Shown in pieces: positions 24,635 to 33,400 of a stretch of DNA of 64,000 nt. Within the stretch, counting starts at the first letter, position 1. Every line of letters begins with the position of its first letter. The translations under genes were made by a program, and so were the position numbers. Source of the DNA: Streptomyces halstedii (GTDB lineage Bacteria; Actinomycetota; Actinomycetes; Streptomycetales; Streptomycetaceae); the NCBI GenBank assembly GCA_000720535.1, contig JOAZ01000015.1, positions 62,001 through 126,000 on the forward strand. The letters run 5' to 3'. The notes under the pieces are model-generated. The model saw only the letters and a program-made list of their open reading frames with translations. It had not been told where the DNA came from and made no database searches.

Positions 24635-25243
24635 TCAGTTCAGCGAAGGGTCGTCCGGATACGTGGCGATCATCGCCAGCTCGCTCCGCTGGCGCCGCAG
24701 AACCGCGCGCCACAGCTTCTCCGGGTGCGGCGAGGACACGTCGCCGGGCTCCGACTCGACCACGTACCAGGCGCCCTCCGACAGCTCCCGCTCCAACTGG
24801 CCGGGGCCCCAGCCCGCGTACCCCGCGAAGATCCGCAGTGCCCCGAGGGCCGGGGCCAGGAGCTCCGGGGGCATCTCCAGGTCCACCAGGCCGATCGCCC
24901 CGTGCACCCGGCGCCAGCCGAGGGGGGCTCCCCGGCGCGGGGCTCCGGGCCGGAGCCGGGACCCCGGGGCGGCGCCCTCGTCCCCGGGCATCACGGCCAC
25001 GCCCAGCGCCGAGTCGAGGGAGACCGGGCCGCCCTGGAAGACCACGTCCGGCGCCGCGGTCCGGCCGGCCCAGGCCGCGAGGATGTCGCCGACACCGACC
25101 GGGGTCGGGCGGTTGAGGACCACGCCGAGGGAGCCCTCCTCGTCGTGGTCGAGGAGCAGCACCACCGCGCGGTCGAAGTTCGGGTCCGACAGGGCGGGCG
25201 CGGCCACGAGCAGCCGCCCTGTGAGCGAGGACACCTCGGTCAT
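24635..25243 (-). CDS. YqgE/AlgH family protein (DUF179)
   Basis: The 202-residue product starts at ATG 25243. The motifs SLTGRLLVAAPALSDPNFDR, LLLDHDEEGSLGVVLNRPTP, FQGGPVSLD and FAGYAGWGPGQLERELSEG are the hallmark blocks of the YqgE fold. The middle has a Gly/Arg-rich insertion (APGSRLRPGAPRRGAPLG). The biochemical role of the family is unresolved. It is divergent from murA, and the 296-base gap contains strong palindromes. Confidence 0.92.
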   Translation of the reverse strand: MTEVSSLTGRLLVAAPALSDPNFDRAVVLLLDHDEEGSLGVVLNRPTPVGVGDILAAWAGRTAAPDVVFQGGPVSLDSALGVAVMPGDEGAAPGSRLRPGAPRRGAPLGWRRVHGAIGLVDLEMPPELLAPALGALRIFAGYAGWGPGQLERELSEGAWYVVESEPGDVSSPHPEKLWRAVLRRQRSELAMIATYPDDPSLN

Positions 25244-25329
25244 GGCAGAAATGATCCCGCATCTTTCCCTCCCGTGGGGCCCAAGTCGCCCGCCGGGCCG
25301 GTGCCGGAGATCACACGCAGCTCAGAGCG

Positions 25330-25376
25330 CCCGCGCACCGCACGGTGCGCGGGAAGCGCGCGCCCCGGGGCGCGCG
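25330..25376. other. Two GC-rich palindromes in the yqgE-murA divergent region
   Basis: CCCGCGCACCG (25330-25340) pairs with 25343-25353, and CGCGCGCCCC-GGGGCGCGCG (25357-25376) is a perfect 20-base palindrome. They lie upstream of both genes, so they are not simple terminators. A role in the leader or in DNA structure is possible. Confidence 0.45.
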
Positions 25377-25539
25377 GTCCCACCGGGCGGACGGTGACCC
25401 TCCGCAAGCCCCTCCGAGCAGAGCGTGCCGGGGCGGATGCACGGCGCTCGTACGCCACCCGGAGGCTTAGGGAACAAGGGGAGGGGCCCATTACCCTTTT
25501 CGATGGCCCCCTGCCCGACCACTCCGGAACGCGAGATAC

Positions 25540-26880
25540 ATGACCGGCACAGACGATGTCCTGCTTGTCCACGGCGGCACCCCGCTGGAGGGCGAGATCC
25601 GCGTCCGAGGCGCCAAGAACCTGGTGCCGAAGGCAATGGTCGCCGCGCTGCTCGGCAGCGGGCCGAGCCGCCTCCGCAACGTGCCCGACATCCGTGACGT
25701 ACGGGTGGTACGCGGGCTGCTCCAGCTGCACGGGGTGACCGTCCGCCCCGGTGACGAGCCGGGCGAACTCATCCTCGACCCCTCCCACGTCGAGAGCGCG
25801 AACGTCGCCGACATCGACGCCCACGCGGGCTCGTCGCGCATCCCGATCCTCTTCTGCGGCCCCCTGCTGCACCGCCTGGGCCACGCCTTCATCCCGGGCC
25901 TCGGCGGCTGCGACATCGGCGGCCGGCCGATCGACTTCCACTTCGAGGTGCTGCGGCAGTTCGGCGCGACCATCGAGAAGCGGGCGGACGGCCAGTACCT
26001 GGAGGCCCCGCAGCGGCTGCGCGGCACCAAGATCCGGCTGCCGTACCCGTCGGTGGGCTCCACCGAGCAGGTCCTCCTGACGGCCGTGCTGGCCGAGGGC
26101 GTCACCGAGCTGTCCAACGCGGCCGTGGAGCCCGAGATCGAGGACCTCATCTGCGTGCTGCAGAAGATGGGCGCGATCATCTCCATGGACACCGACCGGA
26201 CGATCCGGATCACCGGTGTCGACCGGCTCGACGGCTACACCCACCGGGCGATCCCGGACCGCCTGGAGGCGGCCTCCTGGGCGTCCGCCGCGCTGGCGAC
26301 CGAGGGCAACATCTACGTACGCGGCGCCCAGCAGCGTTCGATGATGACCTTCCTGAACACCTACCGCAGGGTCGGCGGCGCCTTCCAGATCGACGACGAG
26401 GGCATCCGCTTCTGGCACCCCGGCGGCGCGCTGAACGCCATCGCGCTGGAGACGGACGTGCACCCGGGCTTCCAGACCGACTGGCAGCAGCCCCTCGTGG
26501 TGGCCCTGACGCAGGCCACGGGGCTCTCGATCGTCCACGAGACGGTGTACGAGTCGCGGCTCGGCTTCACCTCGGCGCTCAACCAGATGGGCGCGCACAT
26601 CCAGCTCTACCGTGAATGCCTCGGGGGCTCCGACTGCCGCTTCGGGCAGCGGAACTTCCTGCACTCCGCGGTCGTGTCCGGGCCCACGAGGCTCCAGGGC
26701 GCGGATCTGGTCATCCCGGACCTGCGCGGCGGGTTCTCGTACCTGATCGCCGCCCTGGCGGCCCAGGGGACGTCCCGGGTGCACGGCATCGACCTGATCA
26801 ACCGGGGCTACGAGAACTTCATGGACAAGCTGGAAAAGCTCGGCGCGAAGGTGGAGCTGCCGGGCGGTTCACTCGTCTGA
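25540..26880 (+). CDS. murA: UDP-N-acetylglucosamine 1-carboxyvinyltransferase
   Basis: The 446-residue protein transfers enolpyruvate from PEP to UDP-GlcNAc, the first committed step of peptidoglycan synthesis, in the cytosol. The substrate-binding pair K26-N27 is in GAKNLVPK. The catalytic loop is LGGCDIGGRPIDFH with the PEP-attacking Cys124, the residue that fosfomycin alkylates. The length is slightly above the usual 420 residues, with the EPT-synthase two-domain pseudo-repeat intact. It starts at ATG 25540. A perfect hairpin at 26951-26988 ends the transcript. It is probably the MurA1 orthologue given its neighbours (hup, yqgE). Confidence 0.96.
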   Translation: MTGTDDVLLVHGGTPLEGEIRVRGAKNLVPKAMVAALLGSGPSRLRNVPDIRDVRVVRGLLQLHGVTVRPGDEPGELILDPSHVESANVADIDAHAGSSRIPILFCGPLLHRLGHAFIPGLGGCDIGGRPIDFHFEVLRQFGATIEKRADGQYLEAPQRLRGTKIRLPYPSVGSTEQVLLTAVLAEGVTELSNAAVEPEIEDLICVLQKMGAIISMDTDRTIRITGVDRLDGYTHRAIPDRLEAASWASAALATEGNIYVRGAQQRSMMTFLNTYRRVGGAFQIDDEGIRFWHPGGALNAIALETDVHPGFQTDWQQPLVVALTQATGLSIVHETVYESRLGFTSALNQMGAHIQLYRECLGGSDCRFGQRNFLHSAVVSGPTRLQGADLVIPDLRGGFSYLIAALAAQGTSRVHGIDLINRGYENFMDKLEKLGAKVELPGGSLV

Positions 26881-26950
26881 CAGCCGCCGCGCGCCCCGGC
26901 GTACGCACAGTGCTGCCGCACACAGCATCGCGCGCCCCGCGCACACCTGT

Positions 26951-26988
26951 CCGCCGCCCCGGTCCCGCCTCAGGGACCGGGGCGGCGG
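26951..26988. terminator. Terminator of murA
   Basis: CCGCCGCCCCGGTCCC (26951-26966) and GGGACCGGGGCGGCGG (26973-26988) form a perfect 16-bp stem with a 6-base loop 70 bases after the murA stop. Confidence 0.85.
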
Positions 26989-27339
26989 CCGTGTCACGGG
27001 CTCACAGGTACGACGGGCACGGCGGGCACAGGCAGGTCGGGCACCGGCGCGACGGGCGGGTCGGGACAGCGGGCGCGGGCACCCGGGAACGGCCCGCGGG
27101 CGCCGGGCACGGGGCGGGGACGGCGAACGGGTGACGCCTGAGGGGCCACCGGCGGTCCCGGTCCCGGTCCGGCGGGAGCCGGGGCCGAGGCCCGGGGCCG
27201 TCCGGGAGCCATGGGGCCGCCTGGAGCGGCCTGGGAGGCCCTGGGCCCGCGACCTGGGCTTCCCACGGCCGGGTCCACCCGGGAAGCCCGGAGAAGCCCG
27301 GGAGTGCCGTCCCAGACATCCCAGGCACCTGGGTGTGCC
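26989..27339. other. Low-complexity G/C-rich intergenic region
   Basis: The stretch between the murA and hup terminators is dominated by short GGCAC/GGGCC-type repeats. The open frames in it are Pro/Gly/Arg-rich, overlap in several registers, and have no ribosome site or domain. No gene is supported. Confidence 0.55.
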
Positions 27340-27376
27340 GAAGGGCGGCCGCCCCGGTCGAGGACGGCCGCCCTTC
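27340..27376 (-). terminator. Terminator of the HU gene
   Basis: GAAGGGCGGCCG (27340-27351) pairs perfectly with CGGCCGCCCTTC (27365-27376), 12 bp with a 13-base loop, 16 bases beyond the HU stop. Confidence 0.8.
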
Positions 27377-27392
27377 TTGATGCCTGGGGGGC

Positions 27393-27674
27393 TTACTTGC
27401 CCTTGGCGGCTTCCTTGAGCTTCGAGCCCGCGGAGACCTTCACGCTGTAGCCGGCCGGGATGTTGATCGGGTCGCCGGTCTGCGGGTTACGAGCGGTGCG
27501 AGCGGCACGGTGGGTGCGCTCGAAGGTCAGGAAGCCGGGGATGGTGACCTTCTCGTCGCCCTTGGCGACGATCTCGCCGACGGTCTCGGCGAGCGCGGCC
27601 AGAACGGCGTCGGCGTCCTTGCGGGTCACCTCGGCACGGTCGGCCAGGGCGGCCACCAGCTCACTGCGGTTCAT
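27393..27674 (-). CDS. hup: Nucleoid-associated DNA-binding protein HU
   Basis: The 93-residue product, MNRSELVAALADRAEVTRKD at the N-terminus, is a complete HU/IHF monomer: dimerising helices, then GFLTFERTHRAARTARNPQT, the flexible beta-arm containing the intercalating Pro in RNPQTGDPI. It compacts and bends DNA as a dimer. It lacks the long Lys/Ala-rich tail of the second Streptomyces HU (HupS), so it corresponds to HupA/Hup1. An 18-base palindrome sits about 85-100 bases upstream. Confidence 0.95.
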   Translation of the reverse strand: MNRSELVAALADRAEVTRKDADAVLAALAETVGEIVAKGDEKVTIPGFLTFERTHRAARTARNPQTGDPINIPAGYSVKVSAGSKLKEAAKGK

Positions 27675-27757
27675 GTTGTTACTCCCGTGTTCTTCTTGCC
27701 TGTGAGGCGTGAGATCGAAGCCGATGCTGCCAGGGCCCTCTGACAGTCCCCGGACCC

Positions 27758-27775
27758 GGGTCTGATGTCAGACCC
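27758..27775. promoter_or_regulatory. Perfect palindrome upstream of hup
   Basis: GGGTCTGA (27758-27765) and TCAGACCC (27768-27775) are perfect arms around TG, 84-101 bases before the HU start. It is the only clear structure in the 27675-28055 gap. Position suggests an operator. Confidence 0.5.
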
Positions 27776-28055
27776 TCGCGCCCGAATACGCATCCTGCCC
27801 CCACCTGCGGCGCTAACGCCAATCCGGCGCCGATCCGGAACCCTTCGACGTCGCACGAAAAGCGCCACTGAATGCCCGCCGTGACGTTCCGTCGACCCGG
27901 TGAAGCGGTCCGCAGCGGATGCCGGGCCTGTGGGGCTCGCTGCCCGCCCACCCTAAAGGGGCGTTTGGGACGCCGCGACACGCGACGCGCCGGACACGAG
28001 CCCCGGACGTCCGGTCATCCGCCGCCCTCGGGGGCCGTGGGGGCGGGCCCGGACG

Positions 28056-28082
28056 CCCGCTCCGGGCCGTGCCCGGAGCGGG
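28056..28082 (-). terminator. Terminator of the malic enzyme gene
   Basis: CCCGCTCCGGGC (28056-28067) pairs perfectly with GCCCGGAGCGGG (28071-28082) across a 3-base loop, 8 bases beyond the malic enzyme stop. Confidence 0.8.
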
Positions 28083-28090
28083 TGGAGGAC

Positions 28091-29524
28091 CTACGCCGGG
28101 CCGGCCGTGGCCTCGGCCACCCCGGCGGCCTTCGCCGCCTCGCGCACGGCTCCGGCGACCGCGCCCGCGACCTTGTCGTTGAAGACCGAGGGGATGATGT
28201 AGTTCGCGTTCACCTCGTCCTCACCGACGACGTCCGCGAGCGCCCGGGCGGCGGCCAGCATCATCTCCGTGTTGACGGTGCGGGACTGCGCGTCCAGCAG
28301 GCCCCGGAAGACGCCCGGGAAGACCAGGACGTTGTTGATCTGGTTCGGGAAGTCGGAACGGCCGGTGGCCACGACCGCCGCCGTCTCACGGGCGACCGCC
28401 GGGTCCACCTCGGGGTCCGGGTTCGCGAGCGCGAACACGATCGCGCCCTCCGCCATCGCGGAGACGTCGGCCCCGTCCAGGACGTTGGGGGCGGAGACGC
28501 CGATGAAGACGTCGGCGCCGACGACGGCCTGCTTGAGGGTGCCGGTGACGCCCTCGGGGTTGGTGTTGTCCGCGATCCAGCGCAGGGGCGAGTCGTCGGC
28601 GGCGGCGACCAGGTCCTCACGGCCGGCGTGCACCACACCGTGGATGTCCGCGACGACCGCGTGCTTGACGCCCGCGGCGAGGAGCAGCTTCAGGATGGCC
28701 GTACCGGCGGCTCCGGCGCCCGACATGACGACGCGCACGTCACCGATGGACTTGCCGACCACGCGCAGGGCGTTGGTCAGGGAGGCCAGGACGACGATCG
28801 CGGTGCCGTGCTGGTCGTCGTGGAAGACGGGGATGTCCAGGGCCTCGCGCAGCCGTGCCTCGATCTCGAAGCAGCGGGGGGCGGAGATGTCCTCCAGGTT
28901 GATGCCCGCGAAGCCGGGGGCGATCGCCTTGACGATGTCGACGATGGCGTCGGTGTCCTGGGTGTCCAGGCAGAGCGGCCAGGCGTCGATGCCCGCGAAC
29001 CGCTTGAAGAGGGCGGCCTTGCCCTCCATCACGGGGAGCGCGGCCTTGGGGCCGATGTTGCCGAGGCCGAGGACGGCGGAGCCGTCCGTGACGACGGCGA
29101 CGGAGTTGCGCTTGATGGTGAGGCTGCGAGCGTCCTCGGGGTTCTCGGCGATGGCCATGCAGACCCGGGCCACACCCGGGGTGTAGATCATCGAGAGGTC
29201 GTCGCGGTTGCGGATGGGGTGCTTGGACGCCATCTCGATCTTGCCGCCGAGGTGCATCAGGAACGTACGGTCGGAGACCTTGCCGAGGACGACGCCCTCG
29301 ATGCCCCGCAGACCCTCGACGATCTCCTCCGCGTGGGCGGTCGAGGTGGCCGCGATGGTGACGTCGATCCGCAGCTTCTCGTGGCCGGAGGCGGTCACGT
29401 CGAGGCCGGTGACCGAACCGCCGGAGGACTCCACGGCCGTGGTGAGCTGGGAGACCGCTGTGCCGCTCGCGGGCACCTCCAGCCTGACCGTCATCGAGTA
29501 CGAGACGCTGGGCGCCGTTGCCAT
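28091..29524 (-). CDS. NAD(P)-dependent malic enzyme with N-terminal ACT domain
   Basis: The 477-residue product decarboxylates malate to pyruvate. Residues up to about 85 form an ACT-like regulatory domain (VSYSMTVRLEVPASGTAVSQ). The malic domain follows with MIYTPGVARVC, VVTDGSAVLGLGNIGPKAALPVMEGK and FHDDQHGTAIV, giving the metal- and malate-binding residues. The NAD domain has VVMSGAGAAGTAILK and ALANPDPEVDP. The short bacterial MaeB-like form without phosphotransacetylase domain is seen. From memory the S. coelicolor orthologue at this locus (SCO2951) is the NAD-dependent enzyme. The start at ATG 29524 suits the ACT domain. Confidence 0.93.
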   Translation of the reverse strand: MATAPSVSYSMTVRLEVPASGTAVSQLTTAVESSGGSVTGLDVTASGHEKLRIDVTIAATSTAHAEEIVEGLRGIEGVVLGKVSDRTFLMHLGGKIEMASKHPIRNRDDLSMIYTPGVARVCMAIAENPEDARSLTIKRNSVAVVTDGSAVLGLGNIGPKAALPVMEGKAALFKRFAGIDAWPLCLDTQDTDAIVDIVKAIAPGFAGINLEDISAPRCFEIEARLREALDIPVFHDDQHGTAIVVLASLTNALRVVGKSIGDVRVVMSGAGAAGTAILKLLLAAGVKHAVVADIHGVVHAGREDLVAAADDSPLRWIADNTNPEGVTGTLKQAVVGADVFIGVSAPNVLDGADVSAMAEGAIVFALANPDPEVDPAVARETAAVVATGRSDFPNQINNVLVFPGVFRGLLDAQSRTVNTEMMLAAARALADVVGEDEVNANYIIPSVFNDKVAGAVAGAVREAAKAAGVAEATAGPA

Positions 29525-29607
29525 GGCGAGTCCTTCACTTTCTTCGCTTCATTGCCGCACGCGGATGGGGGAACGCCCCTGTTGACGCGCGTCTCCGATC
29601 GTCGCAC

Positions 29608-29621
29608 CTACCGGCCGGTAG
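29608..29621. promoter_or_regulatory. 14-base palindrome upstream of the malic enzyme gene
   Basis: CTACCGGCCGGTAG is a perfect palindrome 84-97 bases before the start, followed by an AT-rich tract (29640-29672) that could hold the promoter. Function is inferred from position only. Confidence 0.35.
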
Positions 29622-29731
29622 CCGGTAATGACTGCCACCTTTCGGAAACTTTTTTCCACCATACGAGAAGTTGAGGGACCGAAGGAACCCCCACAGGCGC
29701 ATGGATCGGGCAGATGTCCTCGTCAACGAAA

Positions 29732-29767
29732 ACAGACCCGCGCCACCATCAGGTGACGCGGGTCTGT
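29732..29767 (-). terminator. Rho-independent terminator of the helD transcript
   Basis: On the minus strand ACAGACCCGCG pairs with CGCGGGTCTGT (29732-29742 with 29757-29767), with an inner CACC/GGTG helix, and is followed by TTTT. It faces transcription arriving from helD. Confidence 0.8.
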
Positions 29768-30105
29768 CTTTCACGTTGGACGACACCGGCCCGCCATGCT
29801 CGCCTCGCGGCAAGTGGTCGCTCGAAGCGACGAAGGTTGGGCCCGGGGGCTTGGATCGAACCGGTGCCGACACCCAGGCTAACAAAGACCCCGGGGAAGT
29901 GATTCCCGCGCGCCGGACGGATCCCGCACGGATCCCTGGCGGATCCCGGAGAGCCGTCGTGCCGCGCGCCCGCACCGGCCCCTCGGCCGACGTGGGTCCA
30001 CGGGCTCTTCCGGCCAGGGGGCTCCGATCAGCCCCTCAGCAGGTCCGGTACGCCCGCGGGCCCCGTAACGCCGTGCGGGCCCCGTACGCCGGCCAGGGCC
30101 GCCCG
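29768..30105. other. Intergenic region without a supported gene
   Basis: This stretch between the helD stop and its terminator has no open frame with domain or ribosome site. A tRNA-like TTCGATCC loop near 29850 does not fold into a tRNA. Confidence 0.45.
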
Positions 30106-32487
30106 TCAGTCCCTCAGCAGGTCCGGTACGCCGTCCTCGTCCGGCAGGTCCCGCTCCCCCGACACCACGGTGAGCTGCCGCGTCGCCCGGGTGAGCGCCA
30201 CGTACAGCACCCGCAGGCCCGCCGGGGACTCGTCCGCGATCTCCGCCGGCGAGACGACCACCGTGGCGTCGTACTCCAGGCCCTTCGCCTCCAGGCTGCC
30301 CAGCGCCACCACCCGCTCGCCGAGCTCCTCCAGCCAGCCCCGCGCCTCGGCACGGCGGTCCATGGCCACCACGACGCCCACGGTGCCGTCCACCTCCGCG
30401 AGCAGCCTGCGCGCCTCCTCGCGTACGGTCCCGGCGAGGTCCCCGTCCCGTACGGGCTCGAAGCGCGGACGGACACCCGTCGAACGCACCGCCTCGGGGG
30501 ACTCCATCCCGGGCATGGCCAGCGCCAGCACCTTCGCCGCGAGCTCCGCGATCTCCGCCGGGTTGCGGTAGTTCACGGTCAGCGTGAACCGGCGCCGGGG
30601 CCTGCTGCCGAGCGCCTCGTCGCGGGCGGCGGCCGCCTCGTCCGGGTCGGACCAGGAGGACTGCGCCGGATCGCCCACGATCGTCCAGGTGGCGTGCCGG
30701 CCGCGGCGGCCGACCATGCGCCACTGCATGGGCGTGAGGTCCTGCGCCTCGTCGACGATGACGTGGGCGTACTCGGTGCGCTCCGCCGCCAGCCGCTCGG
30801 CCCGCTCCCACTGGGTCTCTTCGCGCCGCGGCATCAGCTCCTCCAGCCCCGTGAGGTGGTCGAGCGGGTCCAGCTCGCGCTTCCTCTTCGGCCGGGGCGG
30901 TGCGCCCAGCAGGGTGTGCAGCTCGTCCAGGAGGGCCACGTCGTGCACGGACAGGGGGCCCGTGCCGTCCGCGTCCAGCCGCTTGAGCGACCGGGCGAGC
31001 CGGCGCACCTCGCCCTGGTTGAGGATGCGGCGCGCCCACCGGGACAGCCTGCGCTCGTCGGCCATCGCCGCCAGCACGCGGCGCGGGGTGAGCTCCGGCC
31101 ACCAGGCGTCGAGGAAGGTGAGGAAGGGGACCTCGGTCGAGACGTCCTCGTCGAAGGAGGACCGCAGTTCCGCGACCAGTTCGGGGTCGGTGTAGCGGCC
31201 CCGGCCGGACGACTTGTTCCACAGGGCGTCCAGGAGGAGCTTGCGGGCGCGCGGGCGCAGCAGGTTGACCGGGGCGCTTCCGCCCAGGACGTTGTGCCGG
31301 ATGCGCTTGAGCTCGTCCGCCTCCAGCTCGACGCGGCCGCCGAAGGCGACCACCCGCAGCCTGTCGGGGGTGGAGCGGCCTCGCGCGGGCTCCTCCGTCT
31401 CCCCGAAGGCCATCTGCCCGCCCTGGGACGTGTTCCGGGGCGCTGCGGGCTCCTCCAGGGCGCCCCGGGACGCCTTGCGCAGGACGTGCAGCATCCGCGA
31501 GGAGCCCTTGATCCGGGCGACGGCGGGCTCGTCGTACGTGGTCGCCCCCTCGACGCCCGCCGCCTCGTCGGACAGCGCGCCGACCGCGCGGATCGCGACC
31601 TGCCCCTCCTCGCCGAGCGAGGGCAGCACCCCCTCGGTGTACGCGACGAGCAGCGGCGTCGGCGAGACGACGAGGATGCCGCCCGCGTACCGCCGCCGGT
31701 CCTGGTAGAGCAGGTACGCGGCCCGGTGCAGGGCCACGGCGGTCTTGCCGGTCCCGGGGCCTCCGGAGACCTCCGTGACGGACGCGGCGGGGGCCCGGAT
31801 CACCAGGTCCTGTTCGGCCTGGATGGAGGCCACGATGTCGCGCATGGTGTGGCCGCGGGCCTGGCCCAGGGCGGCCATCAGGGCGCCGTCACCGATGACG
31901 GGCAGCTTCTCGCCCCCCAGGTACGCGGTCAGCTCCGGGCGCATCAGGTCGTCCTCGACGCCGAGGACCCGGCGCCCCTTGGAGCGGATGACCCGGCGGC
32001 GTACGACCCGTCCCGGGGCCTTCGGCGTCGAGCGGTAGAACGGCGCGGCGGCCGGCGCGCGCCAGTCGATGACCAGGGGCGCGTAGTCGGAGTCGAGTAC
32101 GCCGATCCGGCCGATGTGCAGCGTCTCCGCGATGTCGGCCGTGCCGTCCTCGCGTACGGCGTCGTCGTCGGGCTCGACAGAGGTGTACGCGCCGTCCGGG
32201 CCGCGCTCGCCGTCCTTGCCGAGCAGCAGGTCGATGCGCCCGAAGAGGAAGTCCTCGAACTCGCTGTTCAGCCGGTTGAGGTGGATCCCGGCGCGGAAGA
32301 CCTGGGCGTCCCGTTCCGCGAGCGCGCCGGGCGTGCCCACCTGGGCCCGTCGTCCGGCGTCCCGCATGAGGAATTCCGCCTCGTCGATCTTCTCCTCAAG
32401 ACGGTGGTAGACCCGGTCCAGATGTTCTTGCTCGACACCGGTCTCCCGGTCCCGCAACGACTCGACAGCGGCATCCTGCGCGGCCAC
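30106..32487 (-). CDS. helD: HelD-like UvrD-superfamily ATPase (RNA polymerase recycling factor)
   Basis: The 793-residue product starts at GTG 32487. Residues 1-90 are a charged helical/coiled-coil N-terminus (EHLDRVYHRLEEKIDEAEFL). A beta-rich segment with VLDSDYAPLVIDWRAP follows, then Walker A GGPGTGKTA (242-250), HVIVDEAQDLTPMQWRMVGR (Walker B), TWTIVGDPAQSSW, VNYRNPAEIAEL and the C-terminal VLYVALTRATRQLTVV. This split SF1 layout with the DWRAP block is HelD, which pushes into the RNA polymerase channels to release stalled enzyme, rather than UvrD/PcrA. The length is normal for the actinobacterial class. It is probably single-gene transcribed with a terminator at 29732. Confidence 0.9.
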   Translation of the reverse strand: MAAQDAAVESLRDRETGVEQEHLDRVYHRLEEKIDEAEFLMRDAGRRAQVGTPGALAERDAQVFRAGIHLNRLNSEFEDFLFGRIDLLLGKDGERGPDGAYTSVEPDDDAVREDGTADIAETLHIGRIGVLDSDYAPLVIDWRAPAAAPFYRSTPKAPGRVVRRRVIRSKGRRVLGVEDDLMRPELTAYLGGEKLPVIGDGALMAALGQARGHTMRDIVASIQAEQDLVIRAPAASVTEVSGGPGTGKTAVALHRAAYLLYQDRRRYAGGILVVSPTPLLVAYTEGVLPSLGEEGQVAIRAVGALSDEAAGVEGATTYDEPAVARIKGSSRMLHVLRKASRGALEEPAAPRNTSQGGQMAFGETEEPARGRSTPDRLRVVAFGGRVELEADELKRIRHNVLGGSAPVNLLRPRARKLLLDALWNKSSGRGRYTDPELVAELRSSFDEDVSTEVPFLTFLDAWWPELTPRRVLAAMADERRLSRWARRILNQGEVRRLARSLKRLDADGTGPLSVHDVALLDELHTLLGAPPRPKRKRELDPLDHLTGLEELMPRREETQWERAERLAAERTEYAHVIVDEAQDLTPMQWRMVGRRGRHATWTIVGDPAQSSWSDPDEAAAARDEALGSRPRRRFTLTVNYRNPAEIAELAAKVLALAMPGMESPEAVRSTGVRPRFEPVRDGDLAGTVREEARRLLAEVDGTVGVVVAMDRRAEARGWLEELGERVVALGSLEAKGLEYDATVVVSPAEIADESPAGLRVLYVALTRATRQLTVVSGERDLPDEDGVPDLLRD

Positions 32488-32579
32488 CGGGGCCCCCTTC
32501 TGACGTGCACTGGGCAGCCGTCAACCGTACGCGAAAGGAGGCCCGCCGCGCACCTGCCACCCGGGGCGCCGGGTTGCGG

Positions 32580-33206
32580 TTACGCGTCGATCTCCCGGGA
32601 CGGGTCCGGTGCCGCCTCGCCGCCCTTGACCCGGCGGCGGTGCCGGGCCACCCGTTCGCGGTTCCCGCAGACCTCGCTGGAGCACCAGCGGCGCCGCCGC
32701 CCGCGCGAGCCGTCCAGGTACAGCCGTCCGCACGCCTCGCCCTCGCAGCGGCGCAGCGCGCCCCGGGCCACCGGGTCGGTCAGCAGTTCCACCGCGTCCC
32801 GGGCCACCGCGGCCAGCAGCCTCTCGCAGTCCGGGCCGTCGCTCAGCACGCGTACGAGTACGCCGCCCTCCCGTACCGCCCGCAGCCCCGGGGGCGGGAC
32901 GGCGGCCAGGGCGTTCAGTCCGGCCAGGGCGCTGTCGGCCGTGCGGCCGGTCAGTTCGGCGGTCATCAGCCGGTCGACGGCCGCGCGCAGCCCCCGGAAG
33001 CGGGCTGGCCAGGTCTCGTCCACGACCGTCAGCGGGGTGCCCCGGGGAACCAGCCCGGAGGACACCAGCCAGTCGGCGAGGCGGGCGGGGCGGTCCAGTC
33101 GCTCGTGGCCACCGTGGGGCCCCGGCCCGGTCGCCACCAGGTCCAGGCAGATCCGCCCGGAGTCGAACGGCCGGCCCCGCGCGCCCGTTCCCGTACCCAT
33201 TGCCAT
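32580..33206 (-). CDS. CGNR zinc-finger (ABATE-type) putative transcription factor
   Basis: From ATG 33206 the product has 208 residues (a second ATG follows two codons later). The N-terminal ABATE domain is FDSGRICLDLVATGPG then RLADWLVSSGLV. The C-terminal zinc finger has CEGEACGRLYLD and RRWCSSEVCGNRERVARHRRR, whose CGNR block names the family. These are presumed DNA-binding regulators with a stress or metabolite sensor domain. It lies between helD and an acetyltransferase gene in the same direction. Target genes are unknown. Confidence 0.9.
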   Translation of the reverse strand: MAMGTGTGARGRPFDSGRICLDLVATGPGPHGGHERLDRPARLADWLVSSGLVPRGTPLTVVDETWPARFRGLRAAVDRLMTAELTGRTADSALAGLNALAAVPPPGLRAVREGGVLVRVLSDGPDCERLLAAVARDAVELLTDPVARGALRRCEGEACGRLYLDGSRGRRRRWCSSEVCGNRERVARHRRRVKGGEAAPDPSREIDA

Positions 33207-33400
33207 GAGCCTGTCACCGCCTTGGGTCGCCCGCGGGCCGTCGCGCACAGGTGCCCGGCCGGGAACTCGGTAGGTACTCGATCGGTGTGGGACCCACGGG
33301 AACCACGGGAATCCCACCCCCCAGAGTGCCTGTACCCGCCCCACCCCGGAACCCCTCCCGCCGGGTCGCCGGGAAGTCCGGGCCGCGTCCGGTGAAGGGG

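Noticed and set aside
26994-27328. Pro/Gly/Arg-rich minus-strand frames between murA and hup
   Set aside because: Low-complexity, overlapping in several registers, lying between two terminators, without start signals.
29840-29900. tRNA-like segment with GGTTCGATCC on the minus strand and CCCGGGG/CCCCGGG ends
   Set aside because: The distance between the ends is about 40 bases, too short for a tRNA, and the T-stem does not pair.
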